Below, piece after piece: positions 15,521 to 24,464 of a stretch of 64,000 nt of DNA. Each line of letters starts with the position of its first letter. Position 1 is the stretch's first letter. Source of the stretch: JBFELU01 sp041572755 (lineage in GTDB: Bacteria > Actinomycetota > Acidimicrobiia > Spongiisociales > UBA11373); NCBI GenBank assembly GCA_041572755.1, contig JBFFRY010000010.1, positions 7,531-71,530 on the forward strand. Direction: 5' to 3'. The translations under genes were made by a program, and so were the position numbers. The notes under the pieces are model-generated. The model saw only the letters and a program-made list of their open reading frames with translations. It ran no database searches and was not told the origin of the DNA.

Positions 15521-16861
15521 TCAGTCCAAGGCGTGCCCGGCGGCGAACTCGGTCAGCACCTCGGCCAGGTCGGGCTTGCCGATCTCCTCGAGGTCGTACG
15601 TGACCCGGGTGTGCGGCTTGGCGATCGTGGCGATGCGGCCCAGATCGATGGGGGTGCCGATCACCACGGCGTCGCAGTCCGTGGCGTTGATGGTGGCCTC
15701 GAGGTCCTTGATCTGCTCCTCGCCGTATCCCATGGCGGGGAGCACCGAGCCGATGTCGGGGTAGGTCTCGAAGGTCTCGTTCAGCGTGCCGACCAGGAAG
15801 GGCCGGGGGTCGACGATCTCGGCGGCGCCGTGGCGCCGGGCGGCCACCACCCCGGCGCCGATCCTCATCCCGCCGTGAGTGAGGGTGGGGCCGTCCTCCA
15901 CCACCAGCACCCGCTTGCCTTCGACGATCGACGGGTCGGCGATGGTCAGCGCCGAGTTGGCCTCGATCACCGTCGCCGTCGGGTTGACTGCGGCGATGTT
16001 GGCCTTGACGGCATCGATGCCCTCCCGGGGGGCGGAGTCCATCTTGTTGATCACCAGCACCTCGGCTCGGCGGAAGTTCACCTCGCCCGGGTAGTAGCCC
16101 AGTTCGTGGCCGGGCCGGTGTGGATCGACGACCACGATCTGCAGGTCGCTGCGGTAGAAGGGGAAGTCGTTGTTGCCGCCGTCCCAGACGATCACGTCAC
16201 AGCCGTTCTGGTCCTGCTCGGCGGCCCGGACTATGGCCTCGTAGTCGACGCCGGCGTAGATCACGTTCCCCCGAGTGATGTGAGGCTCGTACTCCTCCAT
16301 CTCCTCGATCGTGCAGTCGTGCTCCACCAGGTCTTCGAGGTCGGCGAATCGCTGCACCTTCTGTCGCGACAGGTCCCCGTAGGGCATGGGGTGGCGGATC
16401 GCCACTACGGCGAGGCCCATCCCCATGAGGGTCTCGACGACCTTGCGTGAGGTCTGGCTCTTGCCGGCCCCGGTCCGCACCGCACACACCGACACCAGCG
16501 GCTTGCTGCTCTCGATCTGGGAGTCCTTGGGTCCGATCAACGTGAAAGCGGCTCCGGCGGCCTGCACGATCGCCGACACCCCCATCACGTGGGCGTAGGA
16601 GACGTCGCTGTAGGAGAAGGCGCACTCGTCGACGTCGAGCTCGTCGATGAGCCGGGGGAGGTCCTCCTCAGCGTGGATCGGGATTCCGTTCGGGTACAGC
16701 GGGCCGGCCAATTCCGGCGGATAGGTCCGGTCTTCGATGCCGGGGATCTGTTCGGCCGTGAAGGCCACCACCTCCGTCGACTCATCGGCGCGATAGCGAG
16801 TGTTGAAATTGTGGAAGTCGCGGCCGGCGGCCCCGATGATGATCACCTTGCGCCTTGTCAT
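15521..16861 (-). CDS. Cyclic 2,3-diphosphoglycerate synthetase-like P-loop protein
   Basis: The ATG at 16861 follows a strong GAGGAGACGAAGG ribosome site; 446 aa. It begins with a Rossmann-like segment (KVIIIGAAGRDFHNFN) and has a P-loop at about residues 131-138 (GAGKSQTS), then VWDGGNNDFPF and VLVINKMD, a G-domain-like NKxD. This matches the family containing the archaeal cyclic-2,3-bisphosphoglycerate synthetase (cpgS). Many bacteria carry homologues annotated as GTPases with no proven function. If the activity is conserved it would make a thermolyte/phosphate-store compound, but that is uncertain. It stands alone, divergent from the aminotransferase. Confidence 0.82.
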   Translation of the reverse strand: MTRRKVIIIGAAGRDFHNFNTRYRADESTEVVAFTAEQIPGIEDRTYPPELAGPLYPNGIPIHAEEDLPRLIDELDVDECAFSYSDVSYAHVMGVSAIVQAAGAAFTLIGPKDSQIESSKPLVSVCAVRTGAGKSQTSRKVVETLMGMGLAVVAIRHPMPYGDLSRQKVQRFADLEDLVEHDCTIEEMEEYEPHITRGNVIYAGVDYEAIVRAAEQDQNGCDVIVWDGGNNDFPFYRSDLQIVVVDPHRPGHELGYYPGEVNFRRAEVLVINKMDSAPREGIDAVKANIAAVNPTATVIEANSALTIADPSIVEGKRVLVVEDGPTLTHGGMRIGAGVVAARRHGAAEIVDPRPFLVGTLNETFETYPDIGSVLPAMGYGEEQIKDLEATINATDCDAVVIGTPIDLGRIATIAKPHTRVTYDLEEIGKPDLAEVLTEFAAGHALD

Positions 16862-17019
16862 CCTTCGTCTCCTCATCGTCGGATGCTGTGGAGTCGCTCT
16901 GCCGCGTGCCCTCGGGTGCCCGGAAGCTCGACGTTGGAGTTGGATCTGGTCGTCGGGACCGGATCGGCGGTTTACGCTCGAGGGAACGGCCGCACATCGT
17001 GACACCCTAGGAGGCTTGC

Positions 17020-18234
17020 GTGCCCACCTCATTCCTTCATCCCTTCACCCCGCCCCGCAAGGACGAGTTCGTCACGATCGTCGGGGGCAAGGGCGCCGTC
17101 GTCTGGGACGATCGGGGCAAGGAGTACATCGACGGCATGGCGTCGCTGTGGTACATGAACATCGGCCACGGACGTGAAGAGATGGCAGAAGCCATTGCGG
17201 CGCAGGTAAGGGAACTCGCGGCGTATCACACGTTCGATCCCTACACGAACCCCCCCGCCGAGCAGGCCGCCGCCCGGATCGCGGCGCTGTCTCCATTCGA
17301 AGGTGCCCGCGTCTTCTTCGGCACGTCGGGATCAGAGGCCGTCGACACCGCCATGAAGATCGCCCGAATCGCCCAGCGCGAGGCGGGAAATCCTCACAAG
17401 ACCATCGTGGTGAGCCGGGAGCGCGGCTACCACGGCACCAACTACGGGGGGACTTCGCTGCAGGGAATCCCGCCGAATCGGGAGGGATTCGGGCCTTTGG
17501 TGCCGGGTGTCGTCAACGTGGCGGCCGATGACGATGAGGCCATGAAGCGGGTCTTCGCCGAGCACGGTGAGGAGATCGCGGCGGTCATCACGGAACCGGT
17601 GCAAGGCGCCTCCGGGGTGTGGCCCCCGCCGCCCGGATACCTGTCGCATCTCCGCGATCTCTGCGACGAGTACGGCGCCTACCTGATCCATGACGAGGTG
17701 ATCACCGGGTTCGGGCGCTTGGGCGAGTGGTTCGGAAGCCGCTTCTTCGGGGTCACCCCCGACATCATCACGTTCGCCAAGGCGGTCACCTCCGGGTACG
17801 TGCCCCTCTCAGGGGTCATCGTCGGCCCCGGGGTCAGGGCGGCGCTGGAGGCAAACGAGGGATTCTTGCTGAGGACCGGCTACACCTACTCGGGGCACCC
17901 GGTGTCCTGCGCGGCGGCCCTCGAGGCGATGGACATCCAGGAACGGGAATCCCTGCCGGCCCGGGCCCCACAGATCGGGGCCCAGCTCGAGCCCGGGCTG
18001 CGATCCCTGATGGATCAGGGACTCCTCAGCGACGTGCGGGGCGAGGGGGCGGTCTGGGCGGTTTCGGTTCCGGAAGGCATCGAGGCTGCGGCGGTGCGAG
18101 ATCGGATGCTGGAAGGTGGCGTCATCGTTCGTCCCATTCCGCCGAACCACCTGGCGATGTGTCCCCCGCTGGTGACGAGCAGCGAGCAGGTCGAACGTAT
18201 CGTCGAGTCGATGGGTGAAGCGCTGCGGGCCTGA
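17020..18234 (+). CDS. Class III omega-aminotransferase
   Basis: The GTG at 17020 follows AGGAGG at 17010-17015; 404 aa. It has the class III pattern: GMASLWYMNIGHG, FFGTSGSEAVDTAMKIAR, ITEPVQGASGV, IHDEVITGFGRLG, and the PLP lysine in ITFAKAVTSG. It resembles taurine/beta-alanine/putrescine-type aminotransferases, which take pyruvate or 2-oxoglutarate as acceptor. It is followed 26 nt later by an FMN 2-hydroxyacid oxidase and then, convergently, an agmatinase-family gene, so amine or polyamine catabolism is a plausible setting. The substrate is unproven. Confidence 0.88.
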   Translation: MPTSFLHPFTPPRKDEFVTIVGGKGAVVWDDRGKEYIDGMASLWYMNIGHGREEMAEAIAAQVRELAAYHTFDPYTNPPAEQAAARIAALSPFEGARVFFGTSGSEAVDTAMKIARIAQREAGNPHKTIVVSRERGYHGTNYGGTSLQGIPPNREGFGPLVPGVVNVAADDDEAMKRVFAEHGEEIAAVITEPVQGASGVWPPPPGYLSHLRDLCDEYGAYLIHDEVITGFGRLGEWFGSRFFGVTPDIITFAKAVTSGYVPLSGVIVGPGVRAALEANEGFLLRTGYTYSGHPVSCAAALEAMDIQERESLPARAPQIGAQLEPGLRSLMDQGLLSDVRGEGAVWAVSVPEGIEAAAVRDRMLEGGVIVRPIPPNHLAMCPPLVTSSEQVERIVESMGEALRA

Positions 18235-18260
18235 GACCCGAGGGCGAGGGAGGTTCGGAG

Positions 18261-19472
18261 ATGTTCAAGACCCTGCGTTCCGTGCTGCGGTTCCGCCGTT
18301 TCGAGTTCTCGAAGACCAAGCGGCGTCTGGCGCGGGCCGCCAACGTCGGCGATCTGCGGACGATCGCCCGCAAGCGGCTTCCCGGTGGGGTGTTCGACTA
18401 CATCGACGGCGGTGCCGAGGACGAGTCGGCGCTGTTTCGCAACAGCGATGCCTACCGAAGGATCGAGTTCCGACCTCGGGTGCTGCGAGACGTGAGCAAC
18501 GTCGACCCTTCGACCACCCTGCTGGGCCAGCGGCTGGCCTTCCCGCTGGTGCTGGCGCCGACCGGCTTCAACCGGATCGCCGACCCGCAAGGCGAGTTGG
18601 CGGTGGCCCGCGCCGCCGCCCGGGCCGGCATCCCCTACACCCTGTCGATGGCACTCGGGACCCGCTCCCTGGAGGAGATCGCCGAGGTGAGCGATGGACC
18701 CAAGTGGTTCCAGGTGTATGTGTGGCGGGACCGGGGTCTCGTGGCCGAGATGATCCGGAGGGCCGCCGCAGCCGGATTCGAGACGCTGGTGCTCACCGTC
18801 GACACCGCCGTATTCGGCCGCCGTGAGCGGGACGTGCGCCGTGGCTACACCCTGCCGCCCAAGCTGGGTCTGGACACGATCATCGACGGGATCCGGCACC
18901 CCGGCTGGACCTGGCGCTTCATTCGCAATGAGCCGATCATCTTCTCCAACATCGAGGGCCGGGAGGTCGGCGACGGCAGCGACGCGGTGGTGCTGGCCGA
19001 CTACGTGAACAGCCAGTTCGACCCCAGCCTGTCGTGGAAGGACATCGAGTGGCTCCGTTCCGTCTGGAGCGGCCCGATCGTGCTCAAGGGCATTCAGACC
19101 GTCGAGGACGCCCGGCTGGCCGTGGACCAGGGTGTCGAAGCGATCGTCCTCTCCAATCACGGGGGACGCCAGCTCGACTCGGCACCGGCGACGGTCGAAC
19201 TGCTTCCCGAGGTCGCCGATGCGGTCGGAGGTCGCATCGAGATCATCTGCGACGGGGGCGTGCGGCGGGGAGCCGACATCGTCAAGGCGGTGGCGCTCGG
19301 GGCGACCGCCGCGATGGCGGGGCGCCCCTACCTGTACGGACTGGGCGCCGCCGGAGAAGCGGGCGTCGACCACGTGCTGGGCCTGCTGGAGGGCGGGGTC
19401 ACCCGGACCATGTCGCTGATCGGATGCCGCACGACGACCGATCTCAACCCCGACTACGTGCGGGCCCGTTAG
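18261..19472 (+). CDS. FMN-dependent alpha-hydroxy-acid oxidizing protein (LldD/glycolate oxidase family)
   Basis: This 403-aa protein shows the family landmarks in order: VFDYIDGGAEDE, LVLAPTGFNR, WFQVYVWRD, LTVDTAVFGRRERD, the IVLKGIQTVEDA lysine, the active-site LSNHGGRQLD histidine, and phosphate-binding CDGGVRRGAD plus GRPYLYGLGAAGEAGV. Such enzymes oxidise lactate, glycolate, mandelate or similar 2-hydroxyacids to 2-oxoacids. An actinobacterial branch, MftD, belongs to the mycofactocin system, but no mycofactocin genes are seen here. An N-terminal basic stretch of about 28 residues precedes the core. Its stop interlocks with the convergent agmatinase-family stop. Confidence 0.88.
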   Translation: MFKTLRSVLRFRRFEFSKTKRRLARAANVGDLRTIARKRLPGGVFDYIDGGAEDESALFRNSDAYRRIEFRPRVLRDVSNVDPSTTLLGQRLAFPLVLAPTGFNRIADPQGELAVARAAARAGIPYTLSMALGTRSLEEIAEVSDGPKWFQVYVWRDRGLVAEMIRRAAAAGFETLVLTVDTAVFGRRERDVRRGYTLPPKLGLDTIIDGIRHPGWTWRFIRNEPIIFSNIEGREVGDGSDAVVLADYVNSQFDPSLSWKDIEWLRSVWSGPIVLKGIQTVEDARLAVDQGVEAIVLSNHGGRQLDSAPATVELLPEVADAVGGRIEIICDGGVRRGADIVKAVALGATAAMAGRPYLYGLGAAGEAGVDHVLGLLEGGVTRTMSLIGCRTTTDLNPDYVRAR

Positions 19473-20491
19473 CGCTCTGCCTCCACGATCGTCGAGATGA
19501 AGTGGGCCAGCACCCATGCGGCGACGCGCGCCGAGCCGACTCCTCCATCCAGATCGGTCATCTCGACGAGGTCGAAGCCGCGCACGCGGCCCTTCCCGGC
19601 CACTTCGGCGAGCGCCGTGCGCAGGGTGCGATAGTCGATCCCGAACGGCTCGGGCAGGGTGGTCCCGGGCACCAGCGCTCCATCCAGCACGTCGCTGTCG
19701 ATCGACACGTACAGGTTCTCCGACGGGGGCACGGTCCTGCGTATCACCTCGGCCGGGTCGCCGGTGACGAGGTCCTTGGAGGTGACGATCTCGATGCCTC
19801 GCTCACGGGCTTCGTCGTACACCTCCTTGGCGCAGTTGCGGATGCCGACCATCGAGATGTTGCGAACGAAGGGGAGTTCGGAGAGGCGCCGCAGGTTGGA
19901 CCCGTGGGTGTAGCGGGACCCGCCGATCACATCGGTGAAGTCGGGGTGGGCGTCGAAGTGGACGATGTCGATCTGCTCGTAGCGGCTCATCCCTCTGCCC
20001 ACCGGGAAGCTGATCGAGTGGTCGCCGCCCACGGCGGCCACCACCGCGTCGGTGGCGGCCAGTGTCTCGGCGGCGGCCGTGATCCGGTCGAGATTGAGAT
20101 GGGTGTCGCCGCCGGTGATCGGTACGTCGCCGACGTCACCCAGGTGAGCGCCTTCCAAGTAGACCCGGCGCTCCTCCACGTCGAACCATCCGGCGCAGGC
20201 TTCGCCCGGCTCCCCGGGACCGTCGTAGCGACCACCCCGGTAGGCGAACACCGCCTGGTCCCGAACGGCGTCCGGTCCCCGGCTGGTGCCGGATCGGATG
20301 AAGGCGGTCATGGCGCCGGCGTCGTAGGGGACACCCATCAGGGCCACGTCGAGGCGGTGGGCGCCGAGTTCGAAGACCGGCGGGCACTGGAAGAAGGTTC
20401 GGACCGGGGGGAGGAAGGGCGGGGTGGGGGGCGTCACGAAGGCCTCGGGATCGGGGGCTTCACGATAGAGCACCGTTCCCTCCCGGCGCAC
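19469..20491 (-). CDS. Agmatinase/arginase family ureohydrolase
   Basis: The GTG start gives 340 aa. Manganese-binding signatures of the ureohydrolase fold are present: VGGDHSISFPVG, VHFDAHPDF and SIDSDVLDGALVPGT. The family hydrolyses agmatine, arginine, guanidinobutyrate, formiminoglutamate or related guanidino compounds to urea and an amine. The sequence looks nearer to agmatinase/guanidinobutyrase than to arginase, but the N-terminal substrate loop is not diagnostic. It lies 14 nt after the carboxylase alpha gene on the same strand and could be the last gene of that transcript. The aminotransferase and oxidase genes on the other strand fit amine catabolism. Confidence 0.87.
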   Translation of the reverse strand: MRREGTVLYREAPDPEAFVTPPTPPFLPPVRTFFQCPPVFELGAHRLDVALMGVPYDAGAMTAFIRSGTSRGPDAVRDQAVFAYRGGRYDGPGEPGEACAGWFDVEERRVYLEGAHLGDVGDVPITGGDTHLNLDRITAAAETLAATDAVVAAVGGDHSISFPVGRGMSRYEQIDIVHFDAHPDFTDVIGGSRYTHGSNLRRLSELPFVRNISMVGIRNCAKEVYDEARERGIEIVTSKDLVTGDPAEVIRRTVPPSENLYVSIDSDVLDGALVPGTTLPEPFGIDYRTLRTALAEVAGKGRVRGFDLVEMTDLDGGVGSARVAAWVLAHFISTIVEAER

Positions 20492-20505
20492 CCGCAGTGA
20501 TCGCT

Positions 20506-22266
20506 CTAGCGAACGACCGCCAACACCTGTCCGGCGGTCACCTTGTCGCCCGGCTGGACCCGGAGATCGATGATCTCCCCGTTGGCCGGCGCCCGGATCT
20601 CGTTCTCCATCTTCATCGCCTCGAGGATGAAGAGCGGATCGTTGACGCCGACGGCTTCACCGGCCTTGCGGTGCACCTTGACGATGGTGCCCTGCATGGG
20701 GGCGGTGACGACCCCCTCCTCCTCGGAGGTGGGCAGCGGTTTCGACAGTTTCGGCGGCCGTCGTGACGGGGCGGCACGTCGGCCGGTGCCCGAAGCCGCT
20801 CCGGGGACTTCCGGAGCCCACAGGCGAACCACATAGCGGCGGCCGCCCACCTCGACGGTCATGGCCCGCTCGCTCAGGGCCTCCTCCTCGGGCAGCACCG
20901 GAGCCGCCGGTTGGGTGAGGTCGCTGAGATCCATCTCCTCCTCGACCGTGCGGGTGTGGTGGGTGCCCCGACAGAACGCCTCCGTCCTGATGGCCCGGCA
21001 GTGGAAGGGGATGGTGGTCGAGACGCCGGTGATCTTGAACTCGCCCAGGGCCCGCTGCGCCCGCTCGACCGCCTCGTTGCGGTCCCGGCCCCACACCACC
21101 AGCTTGGCGATCAGGTTGTCGTAGTACTGGCTGATCGCCGAACCGGCCCGAACGCCGCTGTCGACCCGGATCCCGAACCCCCCCGGCTCGCGGTACTCGA
21201 TGATCTGGCCCGGGTTGGGCAGGAAGTTGCGAGCGGGGTCCTCGGCGTTGATCCGGAACTCGATGGCATGCCCCCTCGCCTCGACGCCGTCGAAGGAGAG
21301 AGGTTCGCCCATGGCGACCCGCAGCTGCTCTCGGGCCAGGTCGATCCCGGTCACCATCTCGGTGATGGTGTGCTCGACCTGGAGGCGGGTGTTCATCTCG
21401 AGGAAGTAGAAGTGACCGTCGGCGTCCATGAGGAACTCGACGGTGCCGGCGTTGACGTACCCGGCGGCTTCGGCGACCGCCAGGGCCGCTTTCCCGAGCG
21501 CCTTGCGCTGCTTGTCGTCGATCGCCGGCGACGGGGTCTCCTCGATGAGCTTCTGATGGCGGCGCTGCAGCGAGCAATCCCGCTCTCCGAGGAACACGGC
21601 GTTGCCGTGGGTGTCCACGATGATCTGAGCCTCGATGTGGCGGGGATCCACCAGGAACCGCTCGACGTACACCTCGGGGTTGGCGAAATAGGTGTCGGCC
21701 TCCCGCCGGGCCCCCTCGAAGGCCTTCTCTACTTCTCCCTCCTCGTGCACGATGCGGAGGCCCTTGCCGCCTCCTCCGTGGGCCGCCTTGATGGCGATCG
21801 GGTAGCCGAACTCGGCTGCGGCCGCCCGAACCTCCTCGACCGTCTCGAGCGGGTCGAGGGTTCCGGGAACCCCCGACACCCCGGCCTGCTCCACCGCCCG
21901 GCGCGACGAGATCTTGTCGCCCATCATGGCGATCGCCTCCGCCGGCGGGCCGACCCAGGTGAGGCCGGCTTCGATGACTCGGCGGGCGAAGTCGGCGTTC
22001 TCCGCCAGGAACCCGTAGCCCGGGTGCACCGCGTGGGCGCCGGCCTCGGCCGCCACCCGGAGGATGGCGTCGATGTTGAGGTAGGACTCGGCGGCGGGGG
22101 CGGGTCCTATGTTCCACGCCTCATCGGCCACCTCGACGTGGAGGGCGTCGCGGTCGAGCTCGGAGTAGACCGCGATCGTGCGCAGGCCCATCTCCTTGGC
22201 GGCCCGGATGACCCGGACCGCGATCTCCCCGCGATTGGCGACGAGCACCGATTCCATAGGCGGCAT
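20506..22266 (-). CDS. accA3: Acetyl/propionyl-CoA carboxylase alpha subunit (biotin carboxylase plus BCCP)
   Basis: This 586-aa protein has the biotin carboxylase N-domain (VLVANRGEIAVRVIRAA), an ATP-grasp loop (KAAHGGGGKGLRIV), the ERDCSLQRRHQKLIEE block, the catalytic MNTRLQVEHTITE region, and a C-terminal BCCP domain with the biotinylation site EAMKMEN about 35 residues from the end. This is the fused alpha layout typical of actinobacteria. ATG at 22266 is used; an in-frame ATG at 22257 is an alternative. It pairs with the carboxyltransferase at 24465-26015, although a beta-helix gene separates them. Propionyl-CoA from the mmsA pathway is a plausible substrate. Confidence 0.95.
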   Translation of the reverse strand: MPPMESVLVANRGEIAVRVIRAAKEMGLRTIAVYSELDRDALHVEVADEAWNIGPAPAAESYLNIDAILRVAAEAGAHAVHPGYGFLAENADFARRVIEAGLTWVGPPAEAIAMMGDKISSRRAVEQAGVSGVPGTLDPLETVEEVRAAAAEFGYPIAIKAAHGGGGKGLRIVHEEGEVEKAFEGARREADTYFANPEVYVERFLVDPRHIEAQIIVDTHGNAVFLGERDCSLQRRHQKLIEETPSPAIDDKQRKALGKAALAVAEAAGYVNAGTVEFLMDADGHFYFLEMNTRLQVEHTITEMVTGIDLAREQLRVAMGEPLSFDGVEARGHAIEFRINAEDPARNFLPNPGQIIEYREPGGFGIRVDSGVRAGSAISQYYDNLIAKLVVWGRDRNEAVERAQRALGEFKITGVSTTIPFHCRAIRTEAFCRGTHHTRTVEEEMDLSDLTQPAAPVLPEEEALSERAMTVEVGGRRYVVRLWAPEVPGAASGTGRRAAPSRRPPKLSKPLPTSEEEGVVTAPMQGTIVKVHRKAGEAVGVNDPLFILEAMKMENEIRAPANGEIIDLRVQPGDKVTAGQVLAVVR

Positions 22267-22301
22267 GCTAGAGAGGCGGCGCCGCGCTCACCTCTCCGAC
22301 G

Positions 22302-24425
22302 CTAGGGCAACTCGCAGTTGCTGACCGTCTCGCCTTCCTCGCAATAGTCGCCGCTTCCGGCGCCGCCGTTGAGGATGTCCGTGCCATTGCCGCCGTCGAG
22401 CGTGTCGTCGTCGGCACCGCCGTTGAGCCGGTCGTTGCCGTCACCTCCGACGAGGCTGTCGGCACCGGCCAGTCCGGAGAGCGAGTTGTTCAGGTTGTCG
22501 CCGATTATCTGGTCGTCGAAGCGAGTGCCCACGACCGACTCGATCGTGGTGGCCCGCTCCATGAGCCCGCCGCCGATGAAGAACGAGTCCGTGGCGGCCA
22601 AGTCGACGAGGGCGCCTGCCGGGTTCTTCCTGAGGTTGAGGAGGTCGCTGCCGGGCCCCCCGTCGTGCTCGTCGATGCCGGGTCCGTCGATGTGCTTGTC
22701 CCTGCCCCGGCCGCCTCGGGTGACGTCGTCGCCGTCGCCGTCGATCAGCTTGTCCTTGCCGGCGCCGCCGTCGAGGGAGTCGTTGCCGTCCTGACCCTTG
22801 ATGGTGTCGTTGCCTCTCCCTCCGAAGACGATGTCGTTGCCGGACCCCGCCTTGACTCTGTCGTTCCCATCGCCGGCGCACACGACGTCGTCACCGTCCC
22901 CGGAGTTGATCTTGTTGTTGAGGTCGTTGCCGAGGATGACGTCGTTGCCGGCGGTCCCGTTGATGATCACGTCGGTCGGACCGGCCACGATGGTGGCCGG
23001 CAGGCCGTTGCACAGCTGGGCGATCAGCTCGTATGCCCCCGAATCGCAGGGCAGATTGCGGGTGCGGTCCCGCTGATCCCGGGTGACGTTGGCGTCGACC
23101 ACCCCATCGCCGTCGGTGTCGGCCTTGCAGTTGCCCAGGGGGATGTTGTTCACCGCCGGGCTGCCGGCGGTCAGTGCGTGGGTCTCGGTGCCGCCCCCGT
23201 TGTCGGCCAATGGCTGCAGACTCACGACGGCCGAGGGCTGGTCGTTGGCCCCGCTCAGACCGCAGGTGTTGTCCGAGTCGAGGTTGTAGTCCCCTGAGGT
23301 GATCGCGAAGCCGGCACAGTCGCTGCCCGACGCCTGGTCGGCGACGATCGAGTTGCGCATCGTGATCGCCCCTCCGGTGCCGAACGCGGTCCCTTCGTTG
23401 TAGATCCCGGCCCCGGCCAGAGTCGACTCGTTGTCCGAGATGGTCACGTTGTTGAGGGTGATGGATCCCAGCCGGGAGTTGAAGACGGCGCCCCCACCGA
23501 AGAAGGGAGGTGCGTCGAGCGTGAAGGCCACGTTCCCGGAGAACGTCGAATTGGTGATCACCGTGTCGCCGACGTTGACGAGGCCCCCGCCGTATCCGTC
23601 GGATTGGTTGGCGCTGATGGTGGAGTTCGTGATGGTGAGGTCGCCGGTCAGTTGGTTGGCGATGCCGGCCCCGGCGGGACCGAGCCCGGCGAAGGCCAGC
23701 GGGGTGTAGTTGTCGTGGATGGTGGTGCCGTGGATCGTGGTGGTGCCCTGGTTGTGGATGCCACCACCGGCCCGGGCCCCGTTGTTCTCGAAACGGGAGT
23801 CGACGATCGTCACGTTGGCGCCCGCCGCCACATAGAGGCCACCGCCGGCACCATCTGGGGCGAGCACCGTGTCGGCGCCGTTGCTCAGCACATCGACGCG
23901 ACGCATCCTCAGGGTCCCGCTGGTCCAGATCCCCCCGCCGTTGTCGAGCGAGAAGTTCTGGGACACCTCGACGTCCTGAAGGTTGAGGGTCCCTTCGTTG
24001 TGGATGCCGCCCCCTTGGGTGGCGTTGATACCCCCCGTGATCTTGAGATCGAGGATCGATGCGGTGACCCCGGCCTGGACCGTCACCACGGTGGTTCCTC
24101 CCTGAACGAGGGTGGTGGCGGTCTTCCCGGACCCCCGCAGCGTCAGATTCCGGTCCACGGTCACCTGCCCGGCGTAGGTACCGGCCGAGATGTTGATGGT
24201 GTCCCCAGCCGATGACCCATTGATGGCGTCCTGAACGGTGCAATAGACCGGGCCGGTCGCATTGCACGCCGGGTTGGCCTGGTCGACCGTCAGGGTGGCG
24301 GCGCGTGCCGGAGCCGCCACGAAGGCGACCAGCAGGCCGGCTATGAGCGTGTTGGTGAGCAGGAATGAGAGGGGCTTGGTGATCCGCATCGGCCGGAGGG
24401 TAATCATGCGCCTTTCGATAGGCAT
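22302..24425 (-). CDS. Secreted right-handed beta-helix protein with C-terminal RTX-type calcium-binding repeats
   Basis: This 707-aa protein has a Sec signal peptide (hydrophobic core FLLTNTLIAGLLVAFVAA, cleavage after APARA). Residues about 45-410 are parallel beta-helix repeats with GGGIHNEG / GGGIWTSG / GGGLYV turns, as in polymorphic outer-membrane-type repeats. From about residue 480 there are glycine-aspartate repeats of the GDGNDRV / GGRGNDTI / GGAGKDKL type, typical of RTX calcium-binding beta-rolls, continuing to near the C-terminus. No catalytic residues are recognisable. It probably works outside the cell as an adhesin or matrix protein. It lies inside the carboxylase operon with 39-nt and 35-nt gaps. 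The start is uncertain: ATG at 24389 is also possible. Confidence 0.85.
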   Translation of the reverse strand: MPIERRMITLRPMRITKPLSFLLTNTLIAGLLVAFVAAPARAATLTVDQANPACNATGPVYCTVQDAINGSSAGDTINISAGTYAGQVTVDRNLTLRGSGKTATTLVQGGTTVVTVQAGVTASILDLKITGGINATQGGGIHNEGTLNLQDVEVSQNFSLDNGGGIWTSGTLRMRRVDVLSNGADTVLAPDGAGGGLYVAAGANVTIVDSRFENNGARAGGGIHNQGTTTIHGTTIHDNYTPLAFAGLGPAGAGIANQLTGDLTITNSTISANQSDGYGGGLVNVGDTVITNSTFSGNVAFTLDAPPFFGGGAVFNSRLGSITLNNVTISDNESTLAGAGIYNEGTAFGTGGAITMRNSIVADQASGSDCAGFAITSGDYNLDSDNTCGLSGANDQPSAVVSLQPLADNGGGTETHALTAGSPAVNNIPLGNCKADTDGDGVVDANVTRDQRDRTRNLPCDSGAYELIAQLCNGLPATIVAGPTDVIINGTAGNDVILGNDLNNKINSGDGDDVVCAGDGNDRVKAGSGNDIVFGGRGNDTIKGQDGNDSLDGGAGKDKLIDGDGDDVTRGGRGRDKHIDGPGIDEHDGGPGSDLLNLRKNPAGALVDLAATDSFFIGGGLMERATTIESVVGTRFDDQIIGDNLNNSLSGLAGADSLVGGDGNDRLNGGADDDTLDGGNGTDILNGGAGSGDYCEEGETVSNCELP

Positions 24426-24464
24426 GCCCTCTGTTTCACAAGCAGGAGGCGAAGCGGGGTCTCG

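Noticed and set aside
16862..17032. 57 extra N-terminal codons on the cpgS-like protein
   Set aside because: This stretch is a shadow across the divergent gap, while the ATG at 16861 has an excellent ribosome site and a family-like start.
18261..19472. Mycofactocin system member MftD
   Set aside because: No mftA, mftB, mftC or related genes are nearby, so only the broad hydroxyacid oxidase family is claimed.
22302..24425. Pectate-lyase-type enzyme for the beta-helix protein
   Set aside because: No catalytic Arg/Asp pattern could be seen; the repeats alone do not show an enzyme.
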